In this document: positions 17,929 to 27,841 of the stretch, piece by piece | Layout: every line of letters begins with the position of its first letter | Position numbering within the stretch: position 1 is the stretch's first letter | Source: Tolypothrix sp. PCC 7910 | Lineage (GTDB): Bacteria > Cyanobacteriota > Cyanobacteriia > Cyanobacteriales > Nostocaceae | Assembly: GCF_011769525.1 (NCBI RefSeq) | Contig: NZ_CP050440.1 | Location: forward strand, 745,501 to 809,500 | DNA length: 64,000 nucleotides | Direction: 5' to 3' | Notes under the pieces: generated by a model | What the model was told of the DNA's origin: nothing | The model's database searches: none | What the model saw: the letters and a program-made list of their open reading frames with translations, nothing else | Program-made: the position numbers and the translations under genes

Positions 17929-19761
17929 TTATTTTTTGACTTGGAAGCTCCTAAGTCGCTTTATACTTCTTTGTAAAACTTGTTTGACAATATATTGGCC
18001 AGTTTCATGAGTAATTGGTATCATCAAAATTTTGGCGACTGCTTGTGCTATTTGTATGGAGTCAAATCCTGGCAATTTTTGCAATAGTATCCAAATACGT
18101 TTGAGGTATTCCAGCATCTCTGGATCAATATTTACTGCTAAATTTTGGTGATGAGAACTCATCTGCATCCCAAAAATAACTGGTGTTTTAGATAGCAAAG
18201 TTTCGCCAAAAGCATCTAAGAGGTTGAGTAGCTCATCCGCTAAACGGATGCGAACAAACTTCCCTTGTTCTGATAATAAATAACTAACACCCTGGTCTAA
18301 TGCTTTACCAAAGTTAAAATCTTTAGTATTACTAAAGTTCATTAATATTGTTTCTAGACGATACCACCGAAAACTACCATTGTTAAAGAGTAGATTATTA
18401 AAAGTTGGTTGTAATTGTGGGGCTGGATCAGTTAAGAGGCGTTTGAGAACGTAAGGGTATGCCGAAACTAAAACTTTAAAATCTGGGTCTATACTGATTG
18501 CAATTCCCTCTAATGCTACCAACGAACGAATAATTAATGCATAGTACGCAGGTACCTGGAAGGAATATTGGTACATCAACTCTGACAGCTGTTGAATAAT
18601 TACCTGAAAGTTGAATTGAGCAACGCTAGATGTTAGCGCATCATTAAACAGCTTTGTCAATGCTGCACTGATGGGAGTTATGTCTGCATCAGGAGGTAAA
18701 AACTCCAATTCTATATAGTCTTGTACCAATGTGGAAAAGTCTCGATTAACAATGTGAACAACAGCATTAATCAGAGCGTACCTTTGATCAGGCTTAATTT
18801 CGCTCATCATCCCAAAGTCTAAATAAGCTAGCTTGCCATTTTCCATTGCCAGCAAATTACCTGGATGAGGATCGGCATGAAAAAAGCCATGTTCTAGCAA
18901 TTGTCTGAGAGTACACTGTACTCCAACTTCAACTAAGGAACGAGCATCAATTCCTTGAGACTGAATTTCGGCTAGGTGAGTTAATTTTGTTCCCTTAATC
19001 CATTCCATCGTCAAAACACGACGATTAGTATATTCCCAGTAGATTTTGGGTACATAAATATCAGTCAACTCACCATAAAGATTAGCAAATTGTTCGGCAT
19101 TTTTCCCTTCTTGAATGTAATCCATCTCTTCAAACAGACGGGTAGCAAATTCATCCAAGATAGTAACTAAATTAGTAGGAATTTCTTGATATCGCTTTTG
19201 GAAAAAAGTAGCCAGATTTCGCAATATATATATATCTAAAGCAATTTTTTCTGCTAAATCAGGTCTTTGAACCTTAACAGCAACTACCTCTCCTGTTGGC
19301 AATCGACCTTGATAGACTTGTCCTAAAGAAGCGGCGGCGATTGGTTCAGGAGATAATTCTGCATAAATTTGGTCTGGAGTTTTCCCTAATTCTTCTTGAA
19401 TAAATTTGTATGCTAGTTCATTAGAAAAACTAGGCAACTGATCTTGCAGTTTAGCAAGTTCATCTATATAAACTGAGGGCAGTAAATCAGAGCGAGTAGA
19501 TAGGGCTTGACCAATTTTAATATAAGCAGGGCCAAGACGAGTGAGGATTTCTCGTAGTCGCACGGCTTGACGTAGCTGCTTTTGTTTAGAAAGTCCTATC
19601 TTGCGGTTTAACCACCATTTAAAAGTAAAGTCAACGATCGCCAGTAGAACTTGTAGTGATCGTTTGAAGACTTGCATTTTTTGCTTGCAGTATTTTTGAG
19701 CGATCGCCTCTGGGTCATAGCGTAGAGGCTTTTCTAATGGAATCGTGACTTTACTACTCAT
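17929..19761 (-). CDS. ABC1/AarF/UbiB-family atypical kinase
   Basis: Atypical protein-kinase-like ATPase of 610 aa. Family signatures: KxGQ motif in LGPAYIKIGQALSTRSDLLP, the Ala-rich loop replacing the P-loop (AAASLGQVYQGRL), the Lys in VAVKVQRPDL, catalytic region FFHADPHPGNLL and the metal-binding YLDFGM. Cyanobacterial members are tied to quinone/tocopherol metabolism and plastoglobule-like or stress functions; the substrate here is not known. The ATG at 19761 has AGGGAT upstream. It is followed upstream (in transcription order) by the small acidic protein gene, 219 bp away. Confidence 0.9.
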   Translation of the reverse strand: MSSKVTIPLEKPLRYDPEAIAQKYCKQKMQVFKRSLQVLLAIVDFTFKWWLNRKIGLSKQKQLRQAVRLREILTRLGPAYIKIGQALSTRSDLLPSVYIDELAKLQDQLPSFSNELAYKFIQEELGKTPDQIYAELSPEPIAAASLGQVYQGRLPTGEVVAVKVQRPDLAEKIALDIYILRNLATFFQKRYQEIPTNLVTILDEFATRLFEEMDYIQEGKNAEQFANLYGELTDIYVPKIYWEYTNRRVLTMEWIKGTKLTHLAEIQSQGIDARSLVEVGVQCTLRQLLEHGFFHADPHPGNLLAMENGKLAYLDFGMMSEIKPDQRYALINAVVHIVNRDFSTLVQDYIELEFLPPDADITPISAALTKLFNDALTSSVAQFNFQVIIQQLSELMYQYSFQVPAYYALIIRSLVALEGIAISIDPDFKVLVSAYPYVLKRLLTDPAPQLQPTFNNLLFNNGSFRWYRLETILMNFSNTKDFNFGKALDQGVSYLLSEQGKFVRIRLADELLNLLDAFGETLLSKTPVIFGMQMSSHHQNLAVNIDPEMLEYLKRIWILLQKLPGFDSIQIAQAVAKILMIPITHETGQYIVKQVLQRSIKRLRSFQVKK

Positions 19762-19789
19762 TGGTTATCCCTAGACTTCTAACTAGTCA

Positions 19790-19841
19790 ATCACTTTGAA
19801 ATTGATACATTTAGGCAAGCTCCAGGAGCAGAGGGGACAGG
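19790..19841. repeat. Half-copy of the ATACC MITE-like repeat
   Basis: TCACTTTGAAATTGATACAT-TTAGGCA followed by GGAGCAGAGGGGACAGG resembles the left half of the repeats at 32790 and 35551, without their terminal ATACC or right half. It lies in the ABC1 kinase leader. Confidence 0.5.
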
Positions 19842-19980
19842 AAGCAGAAGTTTTTGACTCTTGACCTTTGACCAAAACTCATTGGCCCACCCATATATAA
19901 CAATGAAATTCGTCTATTAGCTAAATTCGGCAACTCCTTCTGTTTTAATCTAGTAACAGTAAAGTATTTATGTAAAAAGT

Positions 19981-20190
19981 TTAATCATCTTCATCATCCT
20001 CGTCATCGTCGTCATATTTATTCTTAAAATCTTTCTTATTCTTTTCATCTTTTGCCTTATCAAATTCATCTTTTGCCTTATCAAAAAGACTTTCTGTTTG
20101 AGTTATTAATTCTTCTAACTTTTGTTTGATTTCGTCTAAAAATGCACTATCTGGAGAATTTTGAGTTTCTTTTTCGTTTTCTCTGCTCAT
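19981..20190 (-). CDS. Small highly charged hypothetical protein with poly-Asp/Glu tail
   Basis: The probable start is ATG 20190, with AAGGAG 10 bp upstream; an ATG at 20220 would overlap the upstream region. The 69-residue protein has a helical, Lys/Glu-rich middle (IKQKLEELITQTESLFDKAK, then two DEFDKAKDE-like heptads) and ends in a run of Asp/Glu (KYDDDDEDDEDD). It is probably soluble and partly disordered; the acidic tail could bind Ca2+ weakly. It lies between the ABC1 kinase and the Ca2+-ATPase on the same strand. No family recognised. Confidence 0.65.
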   Translation of the reverse strand: MSRENEKETQNSPDSAFLDEIKQKLEELITQTESLFDKAKDEFDKAKDEKNKKDFKNKYDDDDEDDEDD

Positions 20191-20282
20191 TTTAATTTGA
20201 CTCCTTGTATATATAGCCATAATTACAAAATAATGACTAATTTCTAAGACTAAAATCTTGCAAATTACAAATTATTTTGTTA

Positions 20283-20361
20283 TGCCTAATTGGGCGTAAA
20301 TTACTATCCTAAAAATAGGATATAGAGAAAGAAAGGTTCATTCTCTTGCCCAATCGGGCAT
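20283..20361. repeat. Imperfect inverted repeat between pacL and the acidic-protein gene
   Basis: TGCCTAATTGGGC (20283-20295) and GCCCAATCGGGCA (20349-20361) pair with two mismatches around a 53-nt loop. It follows the pacL stop on its downstream side, so it could be a weak transcript-end structure. Confidence 0.35.
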
Positions 20362-20373
20362 GAATTTCTGCGT

Positions 20374-23211
20374 CTACTGAGTGTTTCTACGCCAACGGAT
20401 AAACAACTTCTCTAGTTCAATCCACACAAAGGTAAGCGCACTAAAACCAATAGAAATCATTAATTCTATCAAGGTAAGGTAGTGGGTGTTGAAGAAGTTC
20501 CGTAATGGTTCAACGTAAATCAATAGTAGCTGCAGTATTGATGTCAATATTACCGATACTAGAATATAGGGATTAGAGAAGGGATTAATCTCCATAAACA
20601 GACGGGTATTAGAGCGAATTGCTAGAGCATGCCCCATCTGTGACAAGCACAGAGTAGTAAAGACCATTGTTTTCCAACGGTCTGGATCAAGAGTACCGCC
20701 TGCCGTATATGTCTGGGTGTATCCATAAGCCCAGGACATCATAGCGATAGTAATGATCGCTAAAACAATTCCGATCCGAATCATGTATGATCCTAAGCCA
20801 CGGGCAAAAATATTCTCCTTGGGATTTTTGGGAGGTTGTTGCATCACAATTGATCTACCTGGTTCCACAGCTAGCGCAAGGGCAGGAACTCCATCTGTAA
20901 CAAGGTTCATCCAAAGGATTTGTAGGGGTGATAGGGGTACACCACCTAAACCCATTAAAGGTGCTGCAGCAATCGTGAGTACTTCCCCAATATTACTACC
21001 GAGTATATAGCGGATAAAGCGACGGATGTTGATATATACGACACGTCCTTCTTCTGCTGCTGCCACAATGGTAGAAAAGTTGTCATCTAATAGCACCATG
21101 TCGCTGGCTTCTTTACTGACATCAGTGCCGGTAATACCCATTGCTACACCAATATCTGCTTGTTTGAGAGCTGGAGCATCATTAACCCCATCGCCAGTCA
21201 TAGCTACAACATGACCCCGATGTTGGAGTGCTTGCACAATCTTTAATTTATGTTCTGGAGAGACGCGGGCGTAGACGCTAACGCGGTCTACGTGTTTTTC
21301 TAGTTCTGCCATGCTGAATTTTTCGAGTTCTCGCCCGGTGAGAACTTCATCTTTAGGACTGGCAATACCTAAATCTTCAGCGATCGCTTTTGCTGTTAGT
21401 TGGTGGTCGCCTGTAATCATTATCGGACGAATTCCCGCAGTCCGACAGCGAGCAACTGCATCCCGCACTTCTGGACGAGGAGCATCTAACATACCGACTA
21501 ACCCTAGCCATGTCAGACCGTTTTCGGAAACGTCTTCAGAACCTTCAGGTGGTAGCTCAGTTAATAGTTTGTTAGCAAAGCCAAGCACCCTTAGCCCTCG
21601 CATTGCCATCTTGTTATTTTGCTCTAAAATACGGCTTCGTTGTTCTGCTGTTAGTGGCTTAACATCGTTACCAACTTGGATGTGAGTGCATCGTTCTAAT
21701 GTCAATTCAGGAGAGCCTTTAGTAAACATCAGATGGGGAGTTGCGTGCAAATGGAAGGCGCTGATACCTGCACCAGATCCTTCTGCTTCCACCATAACGC
21801 TCATACGTTTGCGTTCTGAGGAGAAGGGAAACTCTGCCACCCGTGCAAAGCGATTATCTTGCTCGTCTTTGCGGAAAGAACCTTTACCTGCCAATGACAA
21901 CAATGCACCTTCTGTGGGGTCGCCTAAAATTGACCACTCGCCATTTTCTTTTTGTAAGATGGCATCATTACAGAGTACGCAAGCTAGTAATAAGGCTTGC
22001 AGTTCTGGGTGAGCTTGGGAAAGATGGGTTTTATCTTGCCATTGAAATTCACCATTAGGAGTATAGCCATCTCCGGTAACGTGGGCTGTATTGCTGGCTG
22101 TGCAAACAGCTTGTACTACCATTTTGTTTTGAGTCAAAGTTCCGGTTTTATCAGAACAAATGGTGGTCACAGAACCGAGGGTTTCTACCGCAGGCAACTT
22201 GCGAATCAGTGCATTTCGCTTCACCATACGCTGGGTTCCTAGTGCCAGCGTCACTGTAATGACGGCAGGTAAGCCTTCTGGGACTACCGCCACCGCCATA
22301 CTCAGAGATACTTTGACTAGTTCCTCAAACAAACTTGGTTTGAACAGAGTACCACCAGCAATTACAATCACCACTAGCACTAATGCACCTGTAACTAGGA
22401 CATTGCCTAGTTGAGTCATACGTTTTTGGAGTGGGGTAGGTTCCGACTCAACCGACTGTAAAGCACTGGCGATTTTTCCTAATTCTGTCTGCATTCCAGT
22501 GCTAGTCACAAGCACTGTTGCTCGTCCTTGCACTACTTCCGTACCTGAAAAAACTAGATTGATGCGATCGCCTAACGGTGCATCTTCTGGTAATTGTACT
22601 TCGGCTTGCTTGTTAACTGCATGAGCTTCTCCTGTTAAGGCAGATTCTCTCACTTGCAAGTTTACTGCCTCCAACAATCGCCCATCGGCAGGAACCTTAA
22701 CACCAGCTTCTAGTAACATGACATCTCCGGGTACTAATTCTTTAGACTCCACCTCTAGGGTTTTGCCATCTCGAATTACCCGCACCTTAGAAGATGCCAA
22801 ATTTTTCAGGGCTGCTAAAGCTTTTTCTGCACCACTTTCCTGTAGGTAGCCCAATATGCCATTCAAAATCACTACTACAAAAATGGCGACGGCATCTTTA
22901 GGAAAGACGAATATTCCTTTAGTTAAAGCTTCCCGCACATCTAGAACAGCAGAGATAATTGCCACTGCAATTAACATCAACAACATGATGTTTTTGAATT
23001 GATCCCAAAGGATTTCTGCAGGAGTGCGGGTTCCACCTTCTGTTAGCTCATTTGAACCATAACGTCCGAGATATTCTGTAACTTTTGAGGTCGTTAAACC
23101 AAATGTGCGATCGCTTCCTAATCGCTTAATAGCTTTAACAACTTCTAAGGTATGCCATGCAGACGTTTCAGCTGGTTGAGTGAACCCAGAGTCTGACGTA
23201 GTAGAAGTCAT
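20374..23211 (-). CDS. pacL: P-type Ca2+-transporting ATPase, PacL/SERCA-like
   Basis: 945-aa type II P-ATPase that exports Ca2+ at the cost of ATP. Actuator motif [11 protein letters not shown] (TGEA, 193-196), TM4 PEGLP (311-315), phosphorylation site DKTGTLT (354-360), nucleotide domain KGSPE (498-502), and hinge TGDGVNDAP (672-680) are all present. TM5 [12 protein letters not shown] and TM6 [13 protein letters not shown] keep the SERCA Asn/Glu and Asn/Thr/Asp ligands, so two Ca2+ sites are plausible. A soluble N-terminal cation_ATPase_N segment (residues 17-70) is present. It stands with CaCA exchangers in the same orientation (20-26 kb), which supports Ca2+ as substrate. Symbol given by family; Mn2+ is an alternative for such pumps. 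Confidence 0.9.
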   Translation of the reverse strand: MTSTTSDSGFTQPAETSAWHTLEVVKAIKRLGSDRTFGLTTSKVTEYLGRYGSNELTEGGTRTPAEILWDQFKNIMLLMLIAVAIISAVLDVREALTKGIFVFPKDAVAIFVVVILNGILGYLQESGAEKALAALKNLASSKVRVIRDGKTLEVESKELVPGDVMLLEAGVKVPADGRLLEAVNLQVRESALTGEAHAVNKQAEVQLPEDAPLGDRINLVFSGTEVVQGRATVLVTSTGMQTELGKIASALQSVESEPTPLQKRMTQLGNVLVTGALVLVVIVIAGGTLFKPSLFEELVKVSLSMAVAVVPEGLPAVITVTLALGTQRMVKRNALIRKLPAVETLGSVTTICSDKTGTLTQNKMVVQAVCTASNTAHVTGDGYTPNGEFQWQDKTHLSQAHPELQALLLACVLCNDAILQKENGEWSILGDPTEGALLSLAGKGSFRKDEQDNRFARVAEFPFSSERKRMSVMVEAEGSGAGISAFHLHATPHLMFTKGSPELTLERCTHIQVGNDVKPLTAEQRSRILEQNNKMAMRGLRVLGFANKLLTELPPEGSEDVSENGLTWLGLVGMLDAPRPEVRDAVARCRTAGIRPIMITGDHQLTAKAIAEDLGIASPKDEVLTGRELEKFSMAELEKHVDRVSVYARVSPEHKLKIVQALQHRGHVVAMTGDGVNDAPALKQADIGVAMGITGTDVSKEASDMVLLDDNFSTIVAAAEEGRVVYINIRRFIRYILGSNIGEVLTIAAAPLMGLGGVPLSPLQILWMNLVTDGVPALALAVEPGRSIVMQQPPKNPKENIFARGLGSYMIRIGIVLAIITIAMMSWAYGYTQTYTAGGTLDPDRWKTMVFTTLCLSQMGHALAIRSNTRLFMEINPFSNPYILVSVILTSILQLLLIYVEPLRNFFNTHYLTLIELMISIGFSALTFVWIELEKLFIRWRRNTQ

Positions 23212-23441
23212 AGATATTCTCTTTTAAATCAAAAACTTGAACTTACATAGCATTATGATCAAATGCTATGAATGCGTTTATTGGTACCATTAAATATTAC
23301 AATCTTTGTTGAGTCAATAAGACAATGTAAAGATAAATAAATGTAAAAAGGAAGGTAGGAGGCAGAAGGCAGAAGTTAGCAGTTATTCCCCTTCCTTCCA
23401 TTCCCCTGTTTTCTGTGCCTTATTTTCAAGTCAGTTTCGAT

Positions 23442-23834
23442 TCATTTTAGATTCTGATTGGCGGTTTCCACAAATGTAAAACGTTCCCATTCACCGTATA
23501 AAGTTTCAGTTCGGAAGCGAATTTGACTAGCAGCCAGTTCCAATCCTTTAGAGGTGGCACAAGTACCAAATGTATGCATAAATACAGGCATAGCTGCTAT
23601 ACCTCCTGGAGTAAAGCCGGCAAATGCTGCTCCGGCGGCTGCAAGCATGATGCATTGTCCAAAAGCTTTCCAAGTTTCCTCATTAACATTATCAGACCGT
23701 TCAATACTCACAAAAGCTTTAAGAGTTGTTTTTCTGGTTTCAAGTACTGGCAGTAAAAAGCCATTACTGTCCATCACAACTCTAAACTCTGGCAAACCGT
23801 CTATACTCCCCAATTCAAAATCTCTAGTAGTCAT
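23442..23834 (-). CDS. Conserved-looking hypothetical protein with Ala/Gly-rich hydrophobic centre
   Basis: A 130-aa protein of unknown family. The N-terminal half is polar with beta-strand-like sequence (FRVVMDSNGFLLPVLE, KTTLKAFVSIER). The middle CIMLAAAGAAFAGFTPGGIA is hydrophobic and glycine-rich and could enter a membrane; the C-terminus is charged. Upstream ATGs lie inside a heptamer repeat (23843-23873), so the start is uncertain: ATG 23834 or ATG 23846. It lies between pacL and a CaCA exchanger in one direction, 82 bp from the latter, so is probably in the same operon. Confidence 0.6.
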   Translation of the reverse strand: MTTRDFELGSIDGLPEFRVVMDSNGFLLPVLETRKTTLKAFVSIERSDNVNEETWKAFGQCIMLAAAGAAFAGFTPGGIAAMPVFMHTFGTCATSKGLELAASQIRFRTETLYGEWERFTFVETANQNLK

Positions 23835-23842
23835 TTTTATTG

Positions 23843-23873
23843 TCATTAGTCATTAGTCATTAGTCATTTGTCA
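23843..23873. repeat. Tandem heptamer TCATTAG, about 4.4 copies
   Basis: Three exact TCATTAG units plus TCATTTG and TCA. On the minus strand each unit carries an ATG, and the array touches the start region of the 23442-23834 gene. Heptameric tandem repeats of this kind are common in Nostocales. Confidence 0.85.
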
Positions 23874-23915
23874 AGAGTTAAAACCTGTCCCCTTGTCTCC
23901 TTGTCCCCTGCCTCC

Positions 23916-25097
23916 TCAAGTTGGATCATAAAAGAACAAGACACTAATAACGCCAAAGAAAATCAGCATTTGCAGTCCATTTAACCAATTACATCGCCCA
24001 TCCTGAGAAACTTGAGTCATGATGAGAACACTACCGATAAGCGCAGCGATTTGTGGAGGCGAGAAGAGAAAATCAACAGGTTTACCCACCACAGAAGAGG
24101 CAATAATTAGAGTCGGAATCACTAACAATGCGACTTGAGAAGCAGCATTCATGCCAATCTCAAAACTCAGATCCAATTTATTTTTATAAGCGACCAGAAC
24201 AGCACTCATAATTGCACCCACATTGCCAATAATGCCAATTACAATCGCCCCCACAAACATCTCAGTCCATCCCAGTCCAGCAGTCACAGAATCTACGCAA
24301 TCAGCAACAAAATTAGATAAAAAAGCCATCAAAACACTAGAAGCGGCAAGTACAGTAATAGAAAGGGGGATACCCCAAGATATTTCTACATCTTCTTCTG
24401 GCACAAAAACATCCGCGAGATTTTTGGCTTGTGGTGCTGACTCGGAATGCACAAAAGCTCCCACGAGATTCTTAGCTTGCAGTGCTGGTTCGGAATATCT
24501 AAATCTAGCCAGGGTATAGATTATGCTCCCGCCATAAGCCATGAGCAGAAATACAGATAACCAAACAGAGACATTCTTGATGACATCAGTAGCACTGACA
24601 CTTTCACTAGAAAAATCAACTGCATGGGCATAAACTGACGGCATAAGAATTGCCACCGCCGCAATCATTAATCCTGCGGCTGCATCTTTGGCTCTATCTA
24701 AGGGAAATGTCACCGTACCAAAGCGATAGCCTCCAACCATAATGGCTGCACCAACAGCAACCAACATATTGCTGATAATTGCACCTGTCCAGGCAGCTTT
24801 TGCTAGCGGCCCTAACCCTTTAGCTACGGCTATTAAACCAAAAATTAGTTCGGGTAAGTTACTGAAGGCAGCATTCATCATTCCGCCCCATGTGGAACCA
24901 ACTTTGTCTGCTAATTGTTCTGTGGCATTGCCGAGCCAGTAGGCAACGACAACCATCGCCAAGCAAGAAGTAAAAAACAGGAATATCTCATTCTGAAATC
25001 CTGGTAGGTACGCTATCACTAAACTTATTGGCAGAAAGATTGCTAACCAGTGAATACTAGGTTGCCTTAATACTTGCTTAACTTCTTGAAGCTGCAT
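23916..25097 (-). CDS. CaCA-family cation exchanger (CAX-like) with divergent second alpha-repeat
   Basis: About eleven membrane helices arranged as two CaCA halves. The first alpha-repeat GGMMNAAFSNLPELIFGL keeps its Glu (residue 83), but with SNLPE in place of GNATE. The second, VIGIIGNVGAIMSAV, has GNVGAI (291-296) where relatives have GNAAEH or GAAVEI, so the acidic residue expected to bind and exchange Ca2+/H+ is missing. The central loop carries a 16-residue tandem duplication (SEPALQAKNLVGAFVH then SESAPQAKNLADVFVP). The start is ATG 25097; a TTG at 25112 is possible. The gene lies 101 bp downstream of another exchanger gene. It may transport a different ion, or be a regulatory partner. 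Family firm, activity doubtful. Confidence 0.85.
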   Translation of the reverse strand: MQLQEVKQVLRQPSIHWLAIFLPISLVIAYLPGFQNEIFLFFTSCLAMVVVAYWLGNATEQLADKVGSTWGGMMNAAFSNLPELIFGLIAVAKGLGPLAKAAWTGAIISNMLVAVGAAIMVGGYRFGTVTFPLDRAKDAAAGLMIAAVAILMPSVYAHAVDFSSESVSATDVIKNVSVWLSVFLLMAYGGSIIYTLARFRYSEPALQAKNLVGAFVHSESAPQAKNLADVFVPEEDVEISWGIPLSITVLAASSVLMAFLSNFVADCVDSVTAGLGWTEMFVGAIVIGIIGNVGAIMSAVLVAYKNKLDLSFEIGMNAASQVALLVIPTLIIASSVVGKPVDFLFSPPQIAALIGSVLIMTQVSQDGRCNWLNGLQMLIFFGVISVLFFYDPT

Positions 25098-25198
25098 AAT
25101 TTTAACGCTCAAGCTATAACATTGTTAAAAATTGCTCTCCAAATTTCTACAAGATTGAATCATTGTTTAGATTGATTCAGGTTGTGATTTTGAATTGC

Positions 25199-26380
25199 TT
25201 ATCCTGCTACGCTAGGATGTAGGAAGAATGCTGTGGCTAGCATTAAATAAGTCATCAACAGCATGATTCCTTCTAGCCAATTGGAATAACTGTTTGGTCT
25301 GACTGAGTTGGTCATGAGGACGGCAATACCCACTCCTAGAACTGTAAAGTTATCAAAGTCTAGGTTCATTGGTTTGCCAATTATGAAGCCACTAAAAACC
25401 AAGATAGGTGTGACGAACATTGCAATCTGTAAGCTGGAACCAATCGCCACTGAAGATGCAAGATTGACTTTGTTCTTCGCGCCACAAATCCCACAAGTGA
25501 TTATTTCTACAGCTGCACCAAAGATGGGAAGCAGGATTACTCCGGTGAATAAGCCACTCATACCAGTAGTAGCGATCGCCTCTGATAAACTATCTACCAG
25601 GACTTCGGAGACAAACACTAAAACAATTGTTGTGCCTAAAAGCAAGCCAATATGCAGCTTTAACCCATATTTCTCTCCTCTAGCTTCACTACCGTAACTC
25701 TCAGGTTCGGCATCCTCATCTAGTCCATAAAGATGGCTGTGAGTTTTCATAGAGAACAACAGCATGAGGATGTAACTAGTTAAGAGCAGTGCTGATGCGA
25801 TGTAGGAAAACGCGTTAGTTGTCTGGAGGTGTAGTGCTAAGGAAGTAACTTCAATGGCGGTGGGTGCTAGTAAAAAAACAATCACCAAATTAAGCAAAGA
25901 GGCATTTACACGACCAACAGCACTCAGGTGTTCTGGGTTAATACGGGAGTTTTGCTGATTGATTCGCAACCCTCCAAAAAACAGGGCGATACCTAAACCT
26001 AAAAGCAGATTGGCAATCATAGAACCCATCAAACTGGCTTTGACTACATCTATCAGCCCAGCTCGGAGAGCAACAATAGAGACAATCATCTCAGTAGCAT
26101 TGCCAAAAGTAGCATTAAGCAAACCACCCATAGCAGGGCCAACGCGAGAGGCGATCGCTTCTGTAAAGTTAGCTGTCCATGCTGCTAGGGGAATAATCGC
26201 CAAACCTGCTGTTATGAAGACAATTGTCGGATTTACATCCAGATGGTGCAGAATCAGGCAGATAGGAATAAAAACCAGCATCCGTAAGAGTAAGGCATCC
26301 TTACGGGACATTGAACTAGGTTGCTTGGTTTTTTTGGTTGTTGGTGAGCGCGATAATCTGCCGGGCTTTGTAACTGACAT
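25199..26380 (-). CDS. Ca2+/H+ antiporter, CAX type
   Basis: 393-aa CaCA-superfamily exchanger. Both alpha-repeats are intact: GGLLNATFGNATEMIVSIVA and LPIFGAAVEIITCGICG, each with its Glu. KNKVNLASSVAIGSSLQIAMF follows the second repeat as in typical CAX proteins. An acidic loop (LDEDAEPESYGSE) separates the halves, as in plant and bacterial CAX. ATG 26380 has GGAGG 7 bp upstream. It would remove Ca2+ from the cytoplasm in exchange for H+. First gene of a run with the divergent exchanger and possibly the 134-codon gene and pacL. Confidence 0.9.
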   Translation of the reverse strand: MSVTKPGRLSRSPTTKKTKQPSSMSRKDALLLRMLVFIPICLILHHLDVNPTIVFITAGLAIIPLAAWTANFTEAIASRVGPAMGGLLNATFGNATEMIVSIVALRAGLIDVVKASLMGSMIANLLLGLGIALFFGGLRINQQNSRINPEHLSAVGRVNASLLNLVIVFLLAPTAIEVTSLALHLQTTNAFSYIASALLLTSYILMLLFSMKTHSHLYGLDEDAEPESYGSEARGEKYGLKLHIGLLLGTTIVLVFVSEVLVDSLSEAIATTGMSGLFTGVILLPIFGAAVEIITCGICGAKNKVNLASSVAIGSSLQIAMFVTPILVFSGFIIGKPMNLDFDNFTVLGVGIAVLMTNSVRPNSYSNWLEGIMLLMTYLMLATAFFLHPSVAG

Positions 26381-26459
26381 TGTTCAGCCTCCAAGACCTT
26401 GTTATTTTTCGAGATGGTATGGAAATTTGGCGATCAAGAACAGGGTGTTGGGAGTAAGG

Positions 26460-26504
26460 AAGATTGTATTGGTGGGGCATCCTCGCCCCCGCCAATACAA
26501 TCTT
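26460..26504. repeat. Dispersed palindrome
   Basis: AAGATTGTATTGG (26460-26472) and CCAATACAATCTT (26492-26504) form a perfect 13-bp stem; the 19-nt centre also contains GGGGC/GCCCC. It is typical of Nostocales dispersed palindromic repeats. The remaining 26381-27270 interval has an AT-rich tract (ATATATATATAT near 26900) and no supported gene. Confidence 0.7.
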
Positions 26505-27270
26505 CTTGAAAAGACAGGGCTTGTATCTCAAGGGTGGTTGGGGCATCTCTTCCCCCACACCCCTGCTCACTTCGCTAGTGAACGATCGCAATTGGGAGCA
26601 ATACCCTATTGATTTGATGACAATAGTTTTAGTCTTCCGGGCTTCTCTGTTGAAAATTTATGGAGTAAGGGCATAATCCTGGCACTTACAAAATACGACG
26701 AAATAAAAAGGTACAAGTCCCTAAATTTATTTATGGGGTTCAAAATTTTTGACTTTTGATTTTCTTGAAGGGGCTGACCCTATCATACCCCTGTTTTTTT
26801 AATACTTTTGGCTTAGGTTTGCCCCTTTTAGAAATAAATTGAACGATAAACTCCTACTTTAGGCCAACACGATAAATATCACTTATTGTTAATAATATAT
26901 ATATATGCGTTTGCCTTTTGATAACCGACCCAGGTAATCTATGCGTTGGTAATCACCAGGAGATACTAGTTCAACCTTGGAATAGGTGCTTACTTGTAGC
27001 TTACAGTAATCACCGAAAGAAAGAGATGAAAAAGCTGCTTACACTAATACAAATTTTTAATCAAAGATATAATGTGAAGCAGACATTTTGCCTTCAAGAC
27101 CTACACAACACTCGATATATTTTGACTGCTGACAAAAGGGCAAATAATTAGTAATTCGTAATTAAAGGGGTACAAGCTCCCTAGAAGTGCAGCTACGAAT
27201 TACTTAGCTTGCTTGTTGTGGAACGAGTATTATTAACTACGAATTATTTTGACTATCAACTGTAAACAGT

Positions 27271-27774
27271 CTATACGTTAAATCTTACTGTTTGCCTTTC
27301 TTGAATACCTACAGCACCAAGTTGTTCTGGGTTTTGGATGATGAGTACTGAGCAAGGAGCATTGTGGGTGACATAGTTGCTGACACTGCCCAAAATTAGT
27401 TCGCTCATACCAGAAAGCCCCCGGCGGCCGATAACAATTAATCCCGCCTCCCAGATGCGGGCAGTTTTGCAAATAATATGACCAGGACGGCCTAAACCTT
27501 GGTAATATTCAGTCGGGACTCCGAGGGCTATTGCTTGTTGTGTGAAAGATTTGAGTAAATCCAGACCGGGTTTTTCAAACTCTTCCCAGCGTTTTTTATT
27601 CTCTAGAGTATTAATTAAGGTCAAGATATTTGGGCTTTCTTGTTCGTCAACAGATAGAATATGGAGCAGTTTTAAAGATGCCTTAGTGGCTTTTGCCAAC
27701 TCCAGTGCTTCTCGAAAGATATACTCGCTGGTATCGTCATAGCGATTGAGGGCAACGAGAATTTTACGAAACAT
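27271..27774 (-). CDS. Universal stress protein, UspA family
   Basis: 167-aa Usp-fold protein. The start MFRKILVALNRYDDTSEYIF and the ATP-binding pattern GRRGLSGMSELILGSVSNYV followed by H-x-A-P-C-S-V-L-I-I are diagnostic of ATP-binding UspA proteins. It lies 67 bp downstream of the HMA2-type P-type ATPase gene on the same strand, so the two are likely cotranscribed; a stress or nucleotide-sensing role for the pump is an inference from that. Confidence 0.9.
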   Translation of the reverse strand: MFRKILVALNRYDDTSEYIFREALELAKATKASLKLLHILSVDEQESPNILTLINTLENKKRWEEFEKPGLDLLKSFTQQAIALGVPTEYYQGLGRPGHIICKTARIWEAGLIVIGRRGLSGMSELILGSVSNYVTHNAPCSVLIIQNPEQLGAVGIQERQTVRFNV

Positions 27775-27841
27775 AAAACCTCATAAGCAATTCAAAATTT
27801 AACAAAAGGAATGGGCACTCCAAAGTGCCCAATATCTTCTT

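Noticed and set aside
20753-22414. Several plus-strand frames opposite pacL
   Set aside because: Antisense of a strongly supported P-type ATPase; composition is that of complemented membrane-protein codons.
25959-26612. 217-codon plus-strand frame
   Set aside because: Mostly antisense to the CAX gene and its leader, and runs through the palindrome at 26460.
26918-27151. 77-codon frame upstream of the usp gene
   Set aside because: No ribosome-binding site and non-protein-like composition; AT-rich leader DNA.
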